Assembly: GCA_052315315.1 (NCBI GenBank)
Contig: JBLSDE010000003.1
Span: forward strand, 24,717 to 88,716
DNA length: 64,000 nt
From: Cuniculiplasma sp052315315
GTDB taxonomy: Archaea; Thermoplasmatota; Thermoplasmata; Thermoplasmatales; Thermoplasmataceae
Direction of reading: 5' to 3'
Shown here: piece by piece, positions 50,834 to 59,354 of the stretch
Layout of the letters: every line of letters begins with the position of its first letter
Numbering within the stretch: position 1 is the first letter of the stretch
Notes under the pieces: generated by a model
What the model was told of the DNA's origin: nothing
Database searches by the model: none
The model's input: the letters and a program-made list of their open reading frames with translations, nothing else
Made by a program: the position numbers and the translations under genes

Positions 50834-52072
50834 TTACTGAGCTATTTGATCCTTCTCAATTTTCCATCCAAAGAAGAGAACTGTGGTGATGAAACCGAGG
50901 GCGCAGGTTATGGATAGAAAAATTAGTCCTGCACCGGGAGTTAGGAGTCTCAAATAACCATATGCAATAACTCCGGTGAGTCCGCCCAATCTTCCAAACA
51001 TTTCACTTATTCCCTGTCCTGTCCCCCTGACACTTGTCGAAAATGATTCTGCTGGTGCAATAACCGTTGTTTTGTCAGGACCCAGGGCTCCAAAAAAGAA
51101 AGCTCCCCCGAGAAGAAGGACGGATATATATGAAGGAACCGCAAGATTTTCAACTAACAATAAACCCATTATTCCAAGCATTAAGGATCTGAAAAAGAAA
51201 CCGGTGCTCTGAAGAAATTTTCTACCTACTTTAGAAATGATTATTACTGTTATCAAGGAAGCAGGTATTGTAAACAATTTGACAATAACACTCCCCGTAT
51301 CGGCTGAATAAAAGGAATTACCTATGAGTGACACAAGGAGAATTGGGAGAAATAGGGTTAAGCTCTGATCGCTAATCTGATAGAGAAACCATGGCACAGA
51401 AAATTTGAGTGCATCCTTGCTGTTTTTTCTCTCCATGAATTTTCTGAATATGGATCTTATACTCTGAATGTGAAATCTTTTCCATTCTTCGCTCTCCTGA
51501 ATTTTCAATCTTAATATTATGGGCGCTATTGGAAAGATAGCTCCCACAATGAAAATATATCTCCATGATATTGAACCAAAGTATAAGGATAAGATTGCAC
51601 CCGTTCCGTAAGCAAGAAGGATTCCAAAATTGGCAAAGAACATCACAAGGGCAAGTCTCGTTCCATGGCGGCCAGCTGAAGCTTCAATTTCTGAAAGGTA
51701 TGCGAAAATCACAACGTAATCGATTCCCACTCCAACACCCACAAGGAGCCTGAAAAGGAAAAGTTCATAAAATTCTGTGGACAATGCCGACCCTATTCCA
51801 GCAGCAACAAATGTAAGAAGATCTAGAGCAAGAATACCGATTCGACCAAATCTATCAGAGATTATACCACTGAATGCTGCTCCGAAAATGGCACCTATGA
51901 GAACTGCAGAGGCGAGATAAGTCACCTGCTGACCGTTAATATTAATATAATTTTCAAGAGGACCAAGTGCCACGGAGATTGTTGCAATGTTGAAGCTTGC
52001 CACAAGTATGCTTAAGGACGAAACAGTAAGTGGAAATAAATCACTATTTTTCTTCCAATTATTGGGAAGCAT
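50834..52072 (-). CDS. Major facilitator superfamily transporter (metabolite:proton symporter type)
   Basis: 412 residues from ATG 52072 (frame open from 52111), 12 membrane helices. MFS motif A between helices 2 and 3 (SGIISDRFGRIGILALD) and the helix-4/5 motif RLLVGVGVGIDYVVIFAYLSE are characteristic of the sugar/organic acid:H+ symporter branch. Substrate unknown. A promoter with two dyads lies 100-175 bp upstream, so expression is probably controlled by a specific regulator. A thiolase gene on the same strand is upstream. Confidence 0.87.
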   Translation of the reverse strand: MLPNNWKKNSDLFPLTVSSLSILVASFNIATISVALGPLENYININGQQVTYLASAVLIGAIFGAAFSGIISDRFGRIGILALDLLTFVAAGIGSALSTEFYELFLFRLLVGVGVGIDYVVIFAYLSEIEASAGRHGTRLALVMFFANFGILLAYGTGAILSLYFGSISWRYIFIVGAIFPIAPIILRLKIQESEEWKRFHIQSIRSIFRKFMERKNSKDALKFSVPWFLYQISDQSLTLFLPILLVSLIGNSFYSADTGSVIVKLFTIPASLITVIIISKVGRKFLQSTGFFFRSLMLGIMGLLLVENLAVPSYISVLLLGGAFFFGALGPDKTTVIAPAESFSTSVRGTGQGISEMFGRLGGLTGVIAYGYLRLLTPGAGLIFLSITCALGFITTVLFFGWKIEKDQIAQ

Positions 52073-52176
52073 CCTAAATGCACCCCTTAGGGATAATTTG
52101 AAAGTATTCAATCAGGGAGAAATGAAAAGCATATGGAAATTTTCTGAAAACTCCTTTGTATTTCCTTGAGGTATTC

Positions 52177-52196
52177 ACGTAAGGTCTTCCTTACAT
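52177..52196. promoter_or_regulatory. Operator dyad 1 upstream of the MFS gene
   Basis: ACGTAAGG and CCTTACAT are inverted arms (7 of 8 match) around TCTT. It is centred at the transcription start predicted from the TATA-like box at about 52207-52215. Confidence 0.55.
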
Positions 52197-52223
52197 TAAT
52201 TCCTCCATTAAAAATTTTGTCTT

Positions 52224-52247
52224 TTATGTAAGGATAACCTTACATAA
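52224..52247. promoter_or_regulatory. Operator dyad 2 upstream of the MFS gene
   Basis: Two perfect 10-bp arms, TTATGTAAGG and CCTTACATAA, around ATAA. It abuts the upstream side of the TATA-like TTTTTAAT (52207-52215, minus strand). Same core (GTAAGG-N4-CCTTAC) as dyad 1, centres 49 bp apart. Confidence 0.65.
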
Positions 52248-52283
52248 TAATTCAAAATGAAAATTTTATCTCTTCCAGAATTA

Positions 52284-53459
52284 TTATTTTACAAGTTCTA
52301 TAAGACAGGCATTGGCCATTCCTCCCCCTTCACATATGGCTATTAGTCCTGTCTTTTTTCCAGTATCCATAAGAGAGTTTACAATTGTACTAATGAGCCT
52401 TCCGCCTGTGGCTCCCAGAGGATGGCCAATTGCTATGGCCCCACCATGAATATTGACCTTTTCCAGCGGAACTCCTGTTTCCCTCAACCACGAAATGACA
52501 ACCGAGGCAAATGCCTCATTTACTTCAAAGAGATCAATATCATCGATTGTGAGATTCTCCTTATCCAGAAGTTTTTCGGTTGCATAAATTGGGCCCGTAA
52601 GCATGGAAATTGGGTCAACACCAACAACCGAAAAGGATGAAAATTTTGCCTTTGCCTTCAAATTGTGCTCATCAAGAAAATCCTGGGAACAGATTATTGT
52701 TGCACTCGCTCCATCTGAGATTTGGCTGGAATTCCCAGCTGTTATATCTGGAATGCCTGTGAAAGCTGGTTTCAGTGAAGAAAGTTTTTCCATGGTTGTA
52801 TCCTTTCTTATTCCCTGATCCTGTCCAATTATTGTGGTCATATCACCATTTTTAACACTCACCGGTATGATTTCCTTACTAAGGAATTTTCTAGACTCTT
52901 CCGCAAGCCTGTGGCTCCTAAGGCTATATGCATCCATCTCTTCCCTGCTTATCTTCCACATATCTGCAATGATCTGAGCTCCCTTTGCCTGGCTAAACCA
53001 TTCCCTATCAAGGGAATATCTTTCCCTTAGATTTTCAGTTATTGGAGAAGAATCCTTTGTAATGGAACTGAACATCGGCACCCTGCTCATGGATTCTACA
53101 CCGCACGCTATATTGATATTATTATTTCCTGTCATTATTCCCTGTGCTGCAAATTGGGCTGCCTGAAGACTCGAACCGCACTGGCGATCAATGGTTGTAG
53201 CTGGAACTGACTCAGGGAGACCCGCTGAAAGCCACGCATTTCTGGCAATATTCGCAGATTGTTCGCCAGTTTGTGTAACGCATCCTGCAATAACATCCTC
53301 GACGTAATCTGGCTGTATGTGATTTCTTTCAAGAATTTCTTTTAATAGGTTTCCAAGAAGATCCACCGGATTAACCCTTGAAAGTTCTCCGTTTCTCTTT
53401 CCAAAGGGTGTTCTGCCTGCATCAAGTATAAACGCATCTTTTATGACTCTTTGTTTCAT
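52284..53459 (-). CDS. Acetyl-CoA C-acetyltransferase (thiolase II) with intact active site
   Basis: 391 residues with all three catalytic motifs: nucleophile Cys94 in DRQCGSSLQAAQFAAQG, GGAIAIGHPLGATGGR with catalytic His, and AICEGGGMANACLIE with the acid/base Cys near the end. It could make or cleave acetoacetyl-CoA; either fatty/ketone-body breakdown or supply of acetoacetyl-CoA to HMG-CoA synthase. It lies far from the mevalonate operon, whose own thiolase lacks the nucleophile. A 12-bp palindrome sits between TATA and start. Confidence 0.94.
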   Translation of the reverse strand: MKQRVIKDAFILDAGRTPFGKRNGELSRVNPVDLLGNLLKEILERNHIQPDYVEDVIAGCVTQTGEQSANIARNAWLSAGLPESVPATTIDRQCGSSLQAAQFAAQGIMTGNNNINIACGVESMSRVPMFSSITKDSSPITENLRERYSLDREWFSQAKGAQIIADMWKISREEMDAYSLRSHRLAEESRKFLSKEIIPVSVKNGDMTTIIGQDQGIRKDTTMEKLSSLKPAFTGIPDITAGNSSQISDGASATIICSQDFLDEHNLKAKAKFSSFSVVGVDPISMLTGPIYATEKLLDKENLTIDDIDLFEVNEAFASVVISWLRETGVPLEKVNIHGGAIAIGHPLGATGGRLISTIVNSLMDTGKKTGLIAICEGGGMANACLIELVK

Positions 53460-53460
53460 C

Positions 53461-53472
53461 CAATATATATTG
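53461..53472. promoter_or_regulatory. Palindrome at the thiolase start
   Basis: CAATATATATTG is a perfect 12-bp palindrome 1 bp upstream of the ATG at 53459 and downstream of a TATA-like CTATTAATG (about 53484-53492, minus strand). In AT-rich DNA such a palindrome can arise by chance; as placed, it could be an operator over the start of transcription. Confidence 0.3.
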
Positions 53473-53534
53473 AGATATCATACATTAATAGTTGTGCCCT
53501 TTAGGTGATTTCCTATTTATAAATGATAATTGAA

Positions 53535-54893
53535 TCATTTAATATAAATTGTTGATTTAATATATGGAATACTCTCGAAAACACCATTGGTTCCGAACAG
53601 TACAAGGTGGTCTTTCATTACAATTACTGTTCCCGGACCGGCAACTGCGCCTGTATAATATGACATCTTCAAAAACCCGGTGGAATTAAAGACCAGCATG
53701 TAACCTGAAAGATTTACAGTAATTATCTGATTGCAAACAATGGCCGCATTGGAATCATCATACCCAGTATATGAAAACCAAGCAATTTGTCCATTTGTAA
53801 CATTAATTGCAAACAATTCCTTAAGCGCGGTTGGCTCACTGAACACAAAATTTCCATTTGCGGTCAGCGGGGGTATTTCAATGGGAGGTGATTCCGGTTG
53901 AATTCCTGTACCTTCATAGGTTATCCAAGCAACATTACCGCTTGTAATGTTGAATGAAATGACATAGGCCTGGTATATGTTATCGCCCATTGCCACAGTA
54001 TATCCATCTATTACCTGGCCATGTGTTATAACTGGAGAACCGTCTGTAAGGCCAGATGTGGCATTGGTACAGTATTCCCAGTCTATATTTCCATTCAGTG
54101 CATTTAAGGCATAAAAATTGTATGGATTTGCGCCACCGAAGTATACGGTACCATTGTAAATTGCAGGTGATGACATACTTACAAAGGAACCTATATATGT
54201 GTTCCATACCTGATTTCCCGTAGTTACGTTTATTCCATAGACAATTCCGCCACCGGTGGGCTCTATAATCAGACCGTTATAATATACCGGGGTAGGCATA
54301 TCTTCACCGTATGTGCCGAATTGCCAGATGGGGGATCCATTTGATATGTTTAATGCAGCAATGTAGTTAATTCCAGTACCTCTAACATCAGGACTCTGAA
54401 ACTGGTTATTGCCGAGACCTACAACTATCTCATTACCTATTATAAGAGGTTCCGTCATAACCTCATTTGGAAATGTTATGTTCCAGACCATTTTGCCGGT
54501 GGTCGAATTAATTGCATCAAGGCCACCGTTGCAAAGTGTCATATTTGATATTGGGACAAAGAAGGTGCCATCATGGTACGAAGGGTCCACTATGATTTGT
54601 CCGTTCAATCTATCTGAAAAATTCCCAACAGTTGCATTTATGACGTATTGATGAATGTTATTTCCTTCATATTGGTAATAATTTGTTCCAATAGATGTGT
54701 CTGAAAGATTCAGCTTTTTGGTTATATTGTTTATGGGTGCAGGTTGAACATCCAAACTCTTTATTTCTCTGCTTACTTTTTCGATGTCATAGAATTCATA
54801 GGATGAAACTATAACAAGGGAAGAAATCACCAGGATTATCAAAATCCTTAATATTCGAGGATGTTTCATAAAAGCATCAACGATTTTTACCAT
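53535..54893 (-). CDS. Exported PQQ-type beta-propeller protein
   Basis: About 452 residues from ATG 54893. N-terminal signal anchor (RILRILIILVISSLVIVSSYEF), then repeated blades with the PQQ-repeat pattern GxxxWxxxxG (GKMVWNITF, GSPIWQFGTYGE, GNQVWNTYIG, GNIDWEY, GNVAWITYEG, GQIAWFSYTG), about seven copies. Many N-glycosylation sequons. Faces the outside. No heme or second domain, so it may be a structural or assembly protein rather than a quinone dehydrogenase. Confidence 0.8.
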   Translation of the reverse strand: MVKIVDAFMKHPRILRILIILVISSLVIVSSYEFYDIEKVSREIKSLDVQPAPINNITKKLNLSDTSIGTNYYQYEGNNIHQYVINATVGNFSDRLNGQIIVDPSYHDGTFFVPISNMTLCNGGLDAINSTTGKMVWNITFPNEVMTEPLIIGNEIVVGLGNNQFQSPDVRGTGINYIAALNISNGSPIWQFGTYGEDMPTPVYYNGLIIEPTGGGIVYGINVTTGNQVWNTYIGSFVSMSSPAIYNGTVYFGGANPYNFYALNALNGNIDWEYCTNATSGLTDGSPVITHGQVIDGYTVAMGDNIYQAYVISFNITSGNVAWITYEGTGIQPESPPIEIPPLTANGNFVFSEPTALKELFAINVTNGQIAWFSYTGYDDSNAAIVCNQIITVNLSGYMLVFNSTGFLKMSYYTGAVAGPGTVIVMKDHLVLFGTNGVFESIPYIKSTIYIK

Positions 54894-55076
54894 AAGAATA
54901 TAATTTTTTTCATTATTAACCTTTATTGGTACAATTGTATGGTATGATGCCAAGGGTAACATTTATTCCTCAATATACTTTATAAAAAACCTTAATACCT
55001 GATCTTTAAAGATTATAATATAGGATCTAGGGCATATGGAACAAGATTAAAGATAATCTCGCAATTAAGTGTCATA

Positions 55077-55871
55077 ATGATTTCTTTTTGCGTTACTACC
55101 TACAATTCTGTTGATACCGTGGATACATTTATGAAATCCTTTGAAGATCTGGATTTTCCCTATGAGATAATATTTGTGGATAACTTTTCCAGAGACGGGA
55201 CATTTGAAAAATTGAAAAAGTATGAAAGAGAAAATATATCTGTAATACGGAGAAAATGTTCAAGAGGGATGGGCAGAAAAATTGGGATAGAATACGCCAG
55301 ATATGACTATATTTCAATTCTTGACGTTGATGTTCTCTACCTTAAACTTAATCAGAAAATAAAGTATTTAATGGAAAATTACAGAGATCATTTCGTTCTG
55401 TGTTCAGGAAAAGATAAGGGGTCCCTTATGAGTTTCTTTCCAAAGTCTTTGATACTATTAATGGGAAATTTTCCAGATTTTAATTACGGAGAAGACGTCT
55501 ATATGTGGAATATAGCTAAGAAAATTGGAAAATTTGTAAAGGACCAAGAAGATTCTGAATTTGCCAAAAATATTTTTAGGGCAGAATTTGCCTCTGACAT
55601 ATCAACGGAGAGAAGATACGAAAGGGGAATAATTAAGCTGTTTATAAGAAGAGTTTTAATAACAAGGGATATAATTTTTATCTACAGGTTAAATTTCAAG
55701 GGTCTGCTTGAATTTTACAGAATCAAGAATAGTGGAAAGAAAAAAATCATTGCGGCTATACTTTTCTCAATAGGAAAGGTCTTAACATTTTCCATCAGAA
55801 CTCCAACATCAGACGAAAAAGCAGATGAAATCCTGCATAAAATTTCAAGCAATGAAATAAAAAATGAATAA
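55077..55871 (+). CDS. Family 2 glycosyltransferase
   Basis: 264 residues: FCVTTYNSVDTVDTFMKSFEDLDFP, FVDNFSRDGTFEKL, RKCSRGMGRKIGIEYARY and ILDVDVLYL (DxD-like). A shared KCSRGxGRxIG block links it to the glycosyltransferase at 39.5 kb. The C-terminal part is basic and amphipathic. It stands alone next to the propeller protein; the target glycan is unknown. CTTTAAAGATTATAATA upstream could serve as promoter. Confidence 0.8.
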   Translation: MISFCVTTYNSVDTVDTFMKSFEDLDFPYEIIFVDNFSRDGTFEKLKKYERENISVIRRKCSRGMGRKIGIEYARYDYISILDVDVLYLKLNQKIKYLMENYRDHFVLCSGKDKGSLMSFFPKSLILLMGNFPDFNYGEDVYMWNIAKKIGKFVKDQEDSEFAKNIFRAEFASDISTERRYERGIIKLFIRRVLITRDIIFIYRLNFKGLLEFYRIKNSGKKKIIAAILFSIGKVLTFSIRTPTSDEKADEILHKISSNEIKNE

Positions 55872-55988
55872 TAAGATGATTTGATTTTTATAAAATGGGA
55901 ATCCTGACCATTCTTATTTTTTTGATTTTACTCTGTACTCCAATCTTATTGACAGCAAAAAATAAATGGGACAGGGGGAACTTTAAAA

Positions 55989-56309
55989 TCAAACGTGTAT
56001 GTAAAACCAGCCTTCCTGCTGTCTCCTTATAATTTCTATGAATCCGCCCTGAGGTGTTGGTGAAACGCCATTTACCAGGTCTGACGGTTTGATATTATTC
56101 ATTTCCATGGAAGTTTTGCATGCCATCAATATGGCCTTCTTCTCTTCAAGTAAAGGTTTTATCATCTCTTCGTGGGTTGTTGCTACTATGGCACTTTCCA
56201 GAAACACTACCTCTACAGTTTCAACATCCTTCAATACTGATATATGCGTTCCAACAATATTTCCCATCGGGATTTTTTCTTTTTCTGATACCTGTATCAC
56301 AACTTTCAT
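55989..56309 (-). CDS. DsrE/DsrF-like sulfur-relay family protein
   Basis: 106 residues from ATG 56309 (the frame opens at 56351). KVVIQVSEKEKIPMGNIVGTHISVLKDVETVEVVFLESAIVA followed by the conserved Cys loop ILMACKTSMEMNNI fits DsrE-like proteins; the single Cys could carry persulfide. Members act in tRNA thiolation or sulfur oxidation. No sulfur genes are adjacent, so the partner is unknown. Confidence 0.72.
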   Translation of the reverse strand: MKVVIQVSEKEKIPMGNIVGTHISVLKDVETVEVVFLESAIVATTHEEMIKPLLEEKKAILMACKTSMEMNNIKPSDLVNGVSPTPQGGFIEIIRRQQEGWFYIHV

Positions 56310-56351
56310 TCTTACATACTGTGAGATTATGCTATAACCTTTGCATTGCAA

Positions 56352-56688
56352 TTTTTGTTGTTTTTACAAGATATTACTTACAAACATGCAATGGGATCAC
56401 ATTGTTAACACAAAGGAAAGTATTACATATTTTGAACTATTGTTTTTAATATTCACAGCTCTTATTTTTCATATTAATACGCATATTAAGAACCTTTGAC
56501 TGATTCTTATTCTTATTTGTGATTATACCAAATCGAAGATCCTTGATTTTAGGCACAACAATTTAGGATAGTTTTCATGAATTTCTAAATACTACCATGC
56601 ATAGTAGTTAAATAAAAATTTACATAAATAGTAGTTTTTCTTTTTAAAAAAATTTATAGGTTAATGAGATAATGGTATGTGATTTGTA
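56352..56688. other. 337-bp interval upstream of korA
   Basis: Between the divergent DsrE-like and korA genes. It holds the korA TATA box (AAAAATTTATAGG, about 56648-56660, some 30 bp before the ATG), the repeated half-sites at 56591-56637, and no frame or RNA structure that I can support elsewhere. Confidence 0.5.
56591..56637. promoter_or_regulatory. Half-site cluster upstream of korA
   Basis: ACTACCATG (56591-56599) and CATAGTAGT (56600-56608) form an inverted pair (8 of 9), and ATAGTAGTT recurs at 56629-56637, giving three copies of the AGTAGT/ACTACC half-site. The cluster lies directly upstream of the korA TATA box, where a regulator would bind. Confidence 0.45.
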
Positions 56689-58425
56689 ATGGATCAAAAT
56701 GAAGTTATCATCAGAGTAGGCGGAGCAGCCGGTGATGGTGTTCAGTCCGCTGGGCTCATAATAGGCAAGGTTTTTTCAAGAAATGGGTTGCATGTTCAAA
56801 CGTACAACTATTATCAGAGTATTATCAGAGGAGGTCAGTCGTGGTATCAGATAAGGGCTTCAGATAAAAGAGTAAAAAATCAGGGTGACGGTCTTGACAT
56901 ATTAATTGCACTTAACAAAGATGCCCTGGAAAGGCACACAAACCCTGAAATAAACGAGGGTGGCGCATCGCCATTGGATGGCATAGCAGTCTATGATACA
57001 GGTCTTGGCGATTTTAAAAAATATGACAATGTGAAATACTGTGGTCTACCGCTTGGCGAAATTGCACAGAAGTATAGCAGAAATACTCTTCTGAAAAATA
57101 CGGTTGCCATAGGGGCAGTTTTTGGCTATTTATCAATGGATTTTGAAACTCTTGCTGGAGTTATCCGGGATCAGTTTGGCGGAAAAGGTGATATTGCTGA
57201 ACTGAATGTAAAGGCAGCAAAGGAAGGTTATGATACCTTTGTGGAAAAGTACGGAAAATCAAACAAAAAATTGAAAACACAGAACAGGAAATTCTATCTT
57301 ATATCTGGAGGAGAAACAGCTGGAATGGGTGCTGTAAGAGCAGGACTCAAAGCATATTTCGGATATCCAATGACACCAGCATCTTCCATAATACATTACC
57401 TTGCTGCGCATAGCAAGAAACTAGGTGTATTTGTTAAAATTACTGAGGATGAAATTTCCGCAATAAATATGGCAATTGGTGCAAATTATGCCGGAATCAG
57501 GGCAATGACAGGTTCTTCCGGTGGAGGTTTTGCCTTGATGACTGAAGCTGTTGGTATGTCAGCAGAAATGGAAGTTCCTTTGGTAGTATATGAAGCCCAG
57601 AGAGCTGGGCCATCTACAGGTCTACCAACCAAAACAGAGCAAGGGGACCTGTTTCAGGTAATAGGAGCCTCTCAGGGGGATTTCCCAAAGGCCGTCTTCT
57701 CCCCAAGAAATGTCGAGGAAGTCTATTACATGGCAGGAGAAGCACTTAATCTCGCTGAAAAATTCCAGATGCCCGTATTCTTAATGGTCGATCTGTATCT
57801 GGCAGAACACTATGAAACTATCGAAAAACTGGATTTGAGTCCAAACGTTGTTAGAACAGGAATAGCGAAAGGTGATGAGAAGGACTATAAGAGATATGCA
57901 TACACAGAGACCGGAATTTCAATGAGAGCTCTTCCGGGAACACCCAACTTGATGCATAATGAAGATTCCGATGAACACGACGAGAAGGGAGACGTAGTAA
58001 GCGATGCAGTCACAGACCCTGAAATCAGAAGAAAAATAATGGAAAAGAGAATGAGAAAACTGGAAACCTACATGAAAGAGTTACCTCCAACTCCAACATA
58101 CCTAATTGATGATGCGGAATATGTTATAATTCAATGGGGTTCAACGCAGGGAGCTGTTGAAGAGGCCATCGATATCCTGAGATCCAAGGGTCTTAAGATT
58201 GGGGCAATAGAGGTGAACAGGCCATATCCAGTGAATCCAGATATTAAGAATCTGGTAAAGGGAAAGAAGAAAGTAATATTTGTGGAAAATAATTATACAG
58301 GTCAGCTTAGAAGACTCATATCGTCAGAGATAGGAGTAACAGGCGGACTCATTACAAAATACGATGGGGAATCCTTCTACCCGGGTGCACTTGCGGCACA
58401 AATTGAGAAGGAATTGGGGAAGTGA
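56689..58425 (+). CDS. korA: 2-oxoacid:ferredoxin oxidoreductase alpha subunit (gamma-alpha fusion)
   Basis: Oxidative decarboxylation of 2-oxoacids to acyl-CoA with ferredoxin reduction. 578 residues: gamma domain first (IIRVGGAAGDGVQSAGLIIGKVF; YNYYQSIIRGGQSWYQIR), then the alpha pyrimidine-binding domain (GETAGMGAVRAGLKAYFGYPMTPASS), a domain III (YVIIQWGSTQGAVEEAIDILRSKG) and C-terminal part. The fused two-subunit type is usual in archaea. Paired with korB six bp downstream. Promoter is leaderless with half-site repeats upstream. Confidence 0.95.
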   Translation: MDQNEVIIRVGGAAGDGVQSAGLIIGKVFSRNGLHVQTYNYYQSIIRGGQSWYQIRASDKRVKNQGDGLDILIALNKDALERHTNPEINEGGASPLDGIAVYDTGLGDFKKYDNVKYCGLPLGEIAQKYSRNTLLKNTVAIGAVFGYLSMDFETLAGVIRDQFGGKGDIAELNVKAAKEGYDTFVEKYGKSNKKLKTQNRKFYLISGGETAGMGAVRAGLKAYFGYPMTPASSIIHYLAAHSKKLGVFVKITEDEISAINMAIGANYAGIRAMTGSSGGGFALMTEAVGMSAEMEVPLVVYEAQRAGPSTGLPTKTEQGDLFQVIGASQGDFPKAVFSPRNVEEVYYMAGEALNLAEKFQMPVFLMVDLYLAEHYETIEKLDLSPNVVRTGIAKGDEKDYKRYAYTETGISMRALPGTPNLMHNEDSDEHDEKGDVVSDAVTDPEIRRKIMEKRMRKLETYMKELPPTPTYLIDDAEYVIIQWGSTQGAVEEAIDILRSKGLKIGAIEVNRPYPVNPDIKNLVKGKKKVIFVENNYTGQLRRLISSEIGVTGGLITKYDGESFYPGALAAQIEKELGK

Positions 58426-58430
58426 TTTAA

Positions 58431-59282
58431 ATGGTTACAATGAATGATTTTAAGGGAAGTGTAAAGGCTGACTGGTGCCCAGGATGTGGAAATTATGCCC
58501 AATTGACGGCAATACCGATGGCTCTGTCTCAGCTGGGAATAACTCCAGAGAATACTGTTATTGTTTCGGGTATAGGATGCTCAAGCAATATGCCTGAATA
58601 TGTAAGAGCCTATGGTTTCCATGGCATACATGGAAGATCTCTGCCCGTTGCGTCTGCCATAAAATGGGCCAATCCCGCCCTTACTGTTATAGCATATGGT
58701 GGTGATGGGGATGGATACAATGAAGGTACACAGCATTTCTACCACAGTGCCAGAAGGAATCCGGATATAACCTATATTGTTTCAGATAACCAGATATTTG
58801 GACTGACTACCGGTCAGGCCTCCCCAACATCAATGCTTGGCATGAAAACAAAGACAACTCCGGACGGAAATATTGAGCCACCTATAAACCCTCTGTCAAT
58901 GGCTCTTTCAGCAGGTGCCACATTTGTTGCCAGGGAGTTTTCAGGTGACGTAAAGCATATGGTGGAAACCATAAAGAGAGCAATTTCTCACAAGGGATTC
59001 TCCATTGTGGACGTTTTCAGTCCATGTGTTACATACAACAAGGATAACACATTCGACTTCTTCAGAAAGAGAGTTTACCATCTAGAGGATGAAAAGCACG
59101 ATACATCAGACCTTATGGCAGCATTTAAGAAAGCCGCCGAATGGGGGGACAGAATACCCATAGGTATATTCTATGAGAGCAATGATCCCACATATGAATC
59201 CAGAGATGAAGTTCTTAACACATCATTGATAAAGCAGCCCATTAAAAAACTGGAAGAGGCTGACCTGGAAGAATTCCTCTGA
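58431..59282 (+). CDS. korB: 2-oxoacid:ferredoxin oxidoreductase beta subunit
   Basis: 283 residues carrying the thiamine diphosphate site and one 4Fe-4S cluster: CPGCGN (C16, C19) near the N-terminus, SGIGCSSNMP, the TPP motif GDGDGYNEGTQ, and a further Cys in DVFSPCVTYN as the likely fourth ligand. Starts ATG 58431 (or 58440), six bp after korA. Together they oxidise pyruvate, 2-oxoglutarate or branched 2-oxoacids; specificity is not determined by sequence alone. Confidence 0.95.
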   Translation: MVTMNDFKGSVKADWCPGCGNYAQLTAIPMALSQLGITPENTVIVSGIGCSSNMPEYVRAYGFHGIHGRSLPVASAIKWANPALTVIAYGGDGDGYNEGTQHFYHSARRNPDITYIVSDNQIFGLTTGQASPTSMLGMKTKTTPDGNIEPPINPLSMALSAGATFVAREFSGDVKHMVETIKRAISHKGFSIVDVFSPCVTYNKDNTFDFFRKRVYHLEDEKHDTSDLMAAFKKAAEWGDRIPIGIFYESNDPTYESRDEVLNTSLIKQPIKKLEEADLEEFL

Positions 59283-59354
59283 TCCTGTGGAAAATAGTGA
59301 AGTAAACTTCACTTACATAAAAATTTATTTATTTGCAGGTATTCATATTTTGCA

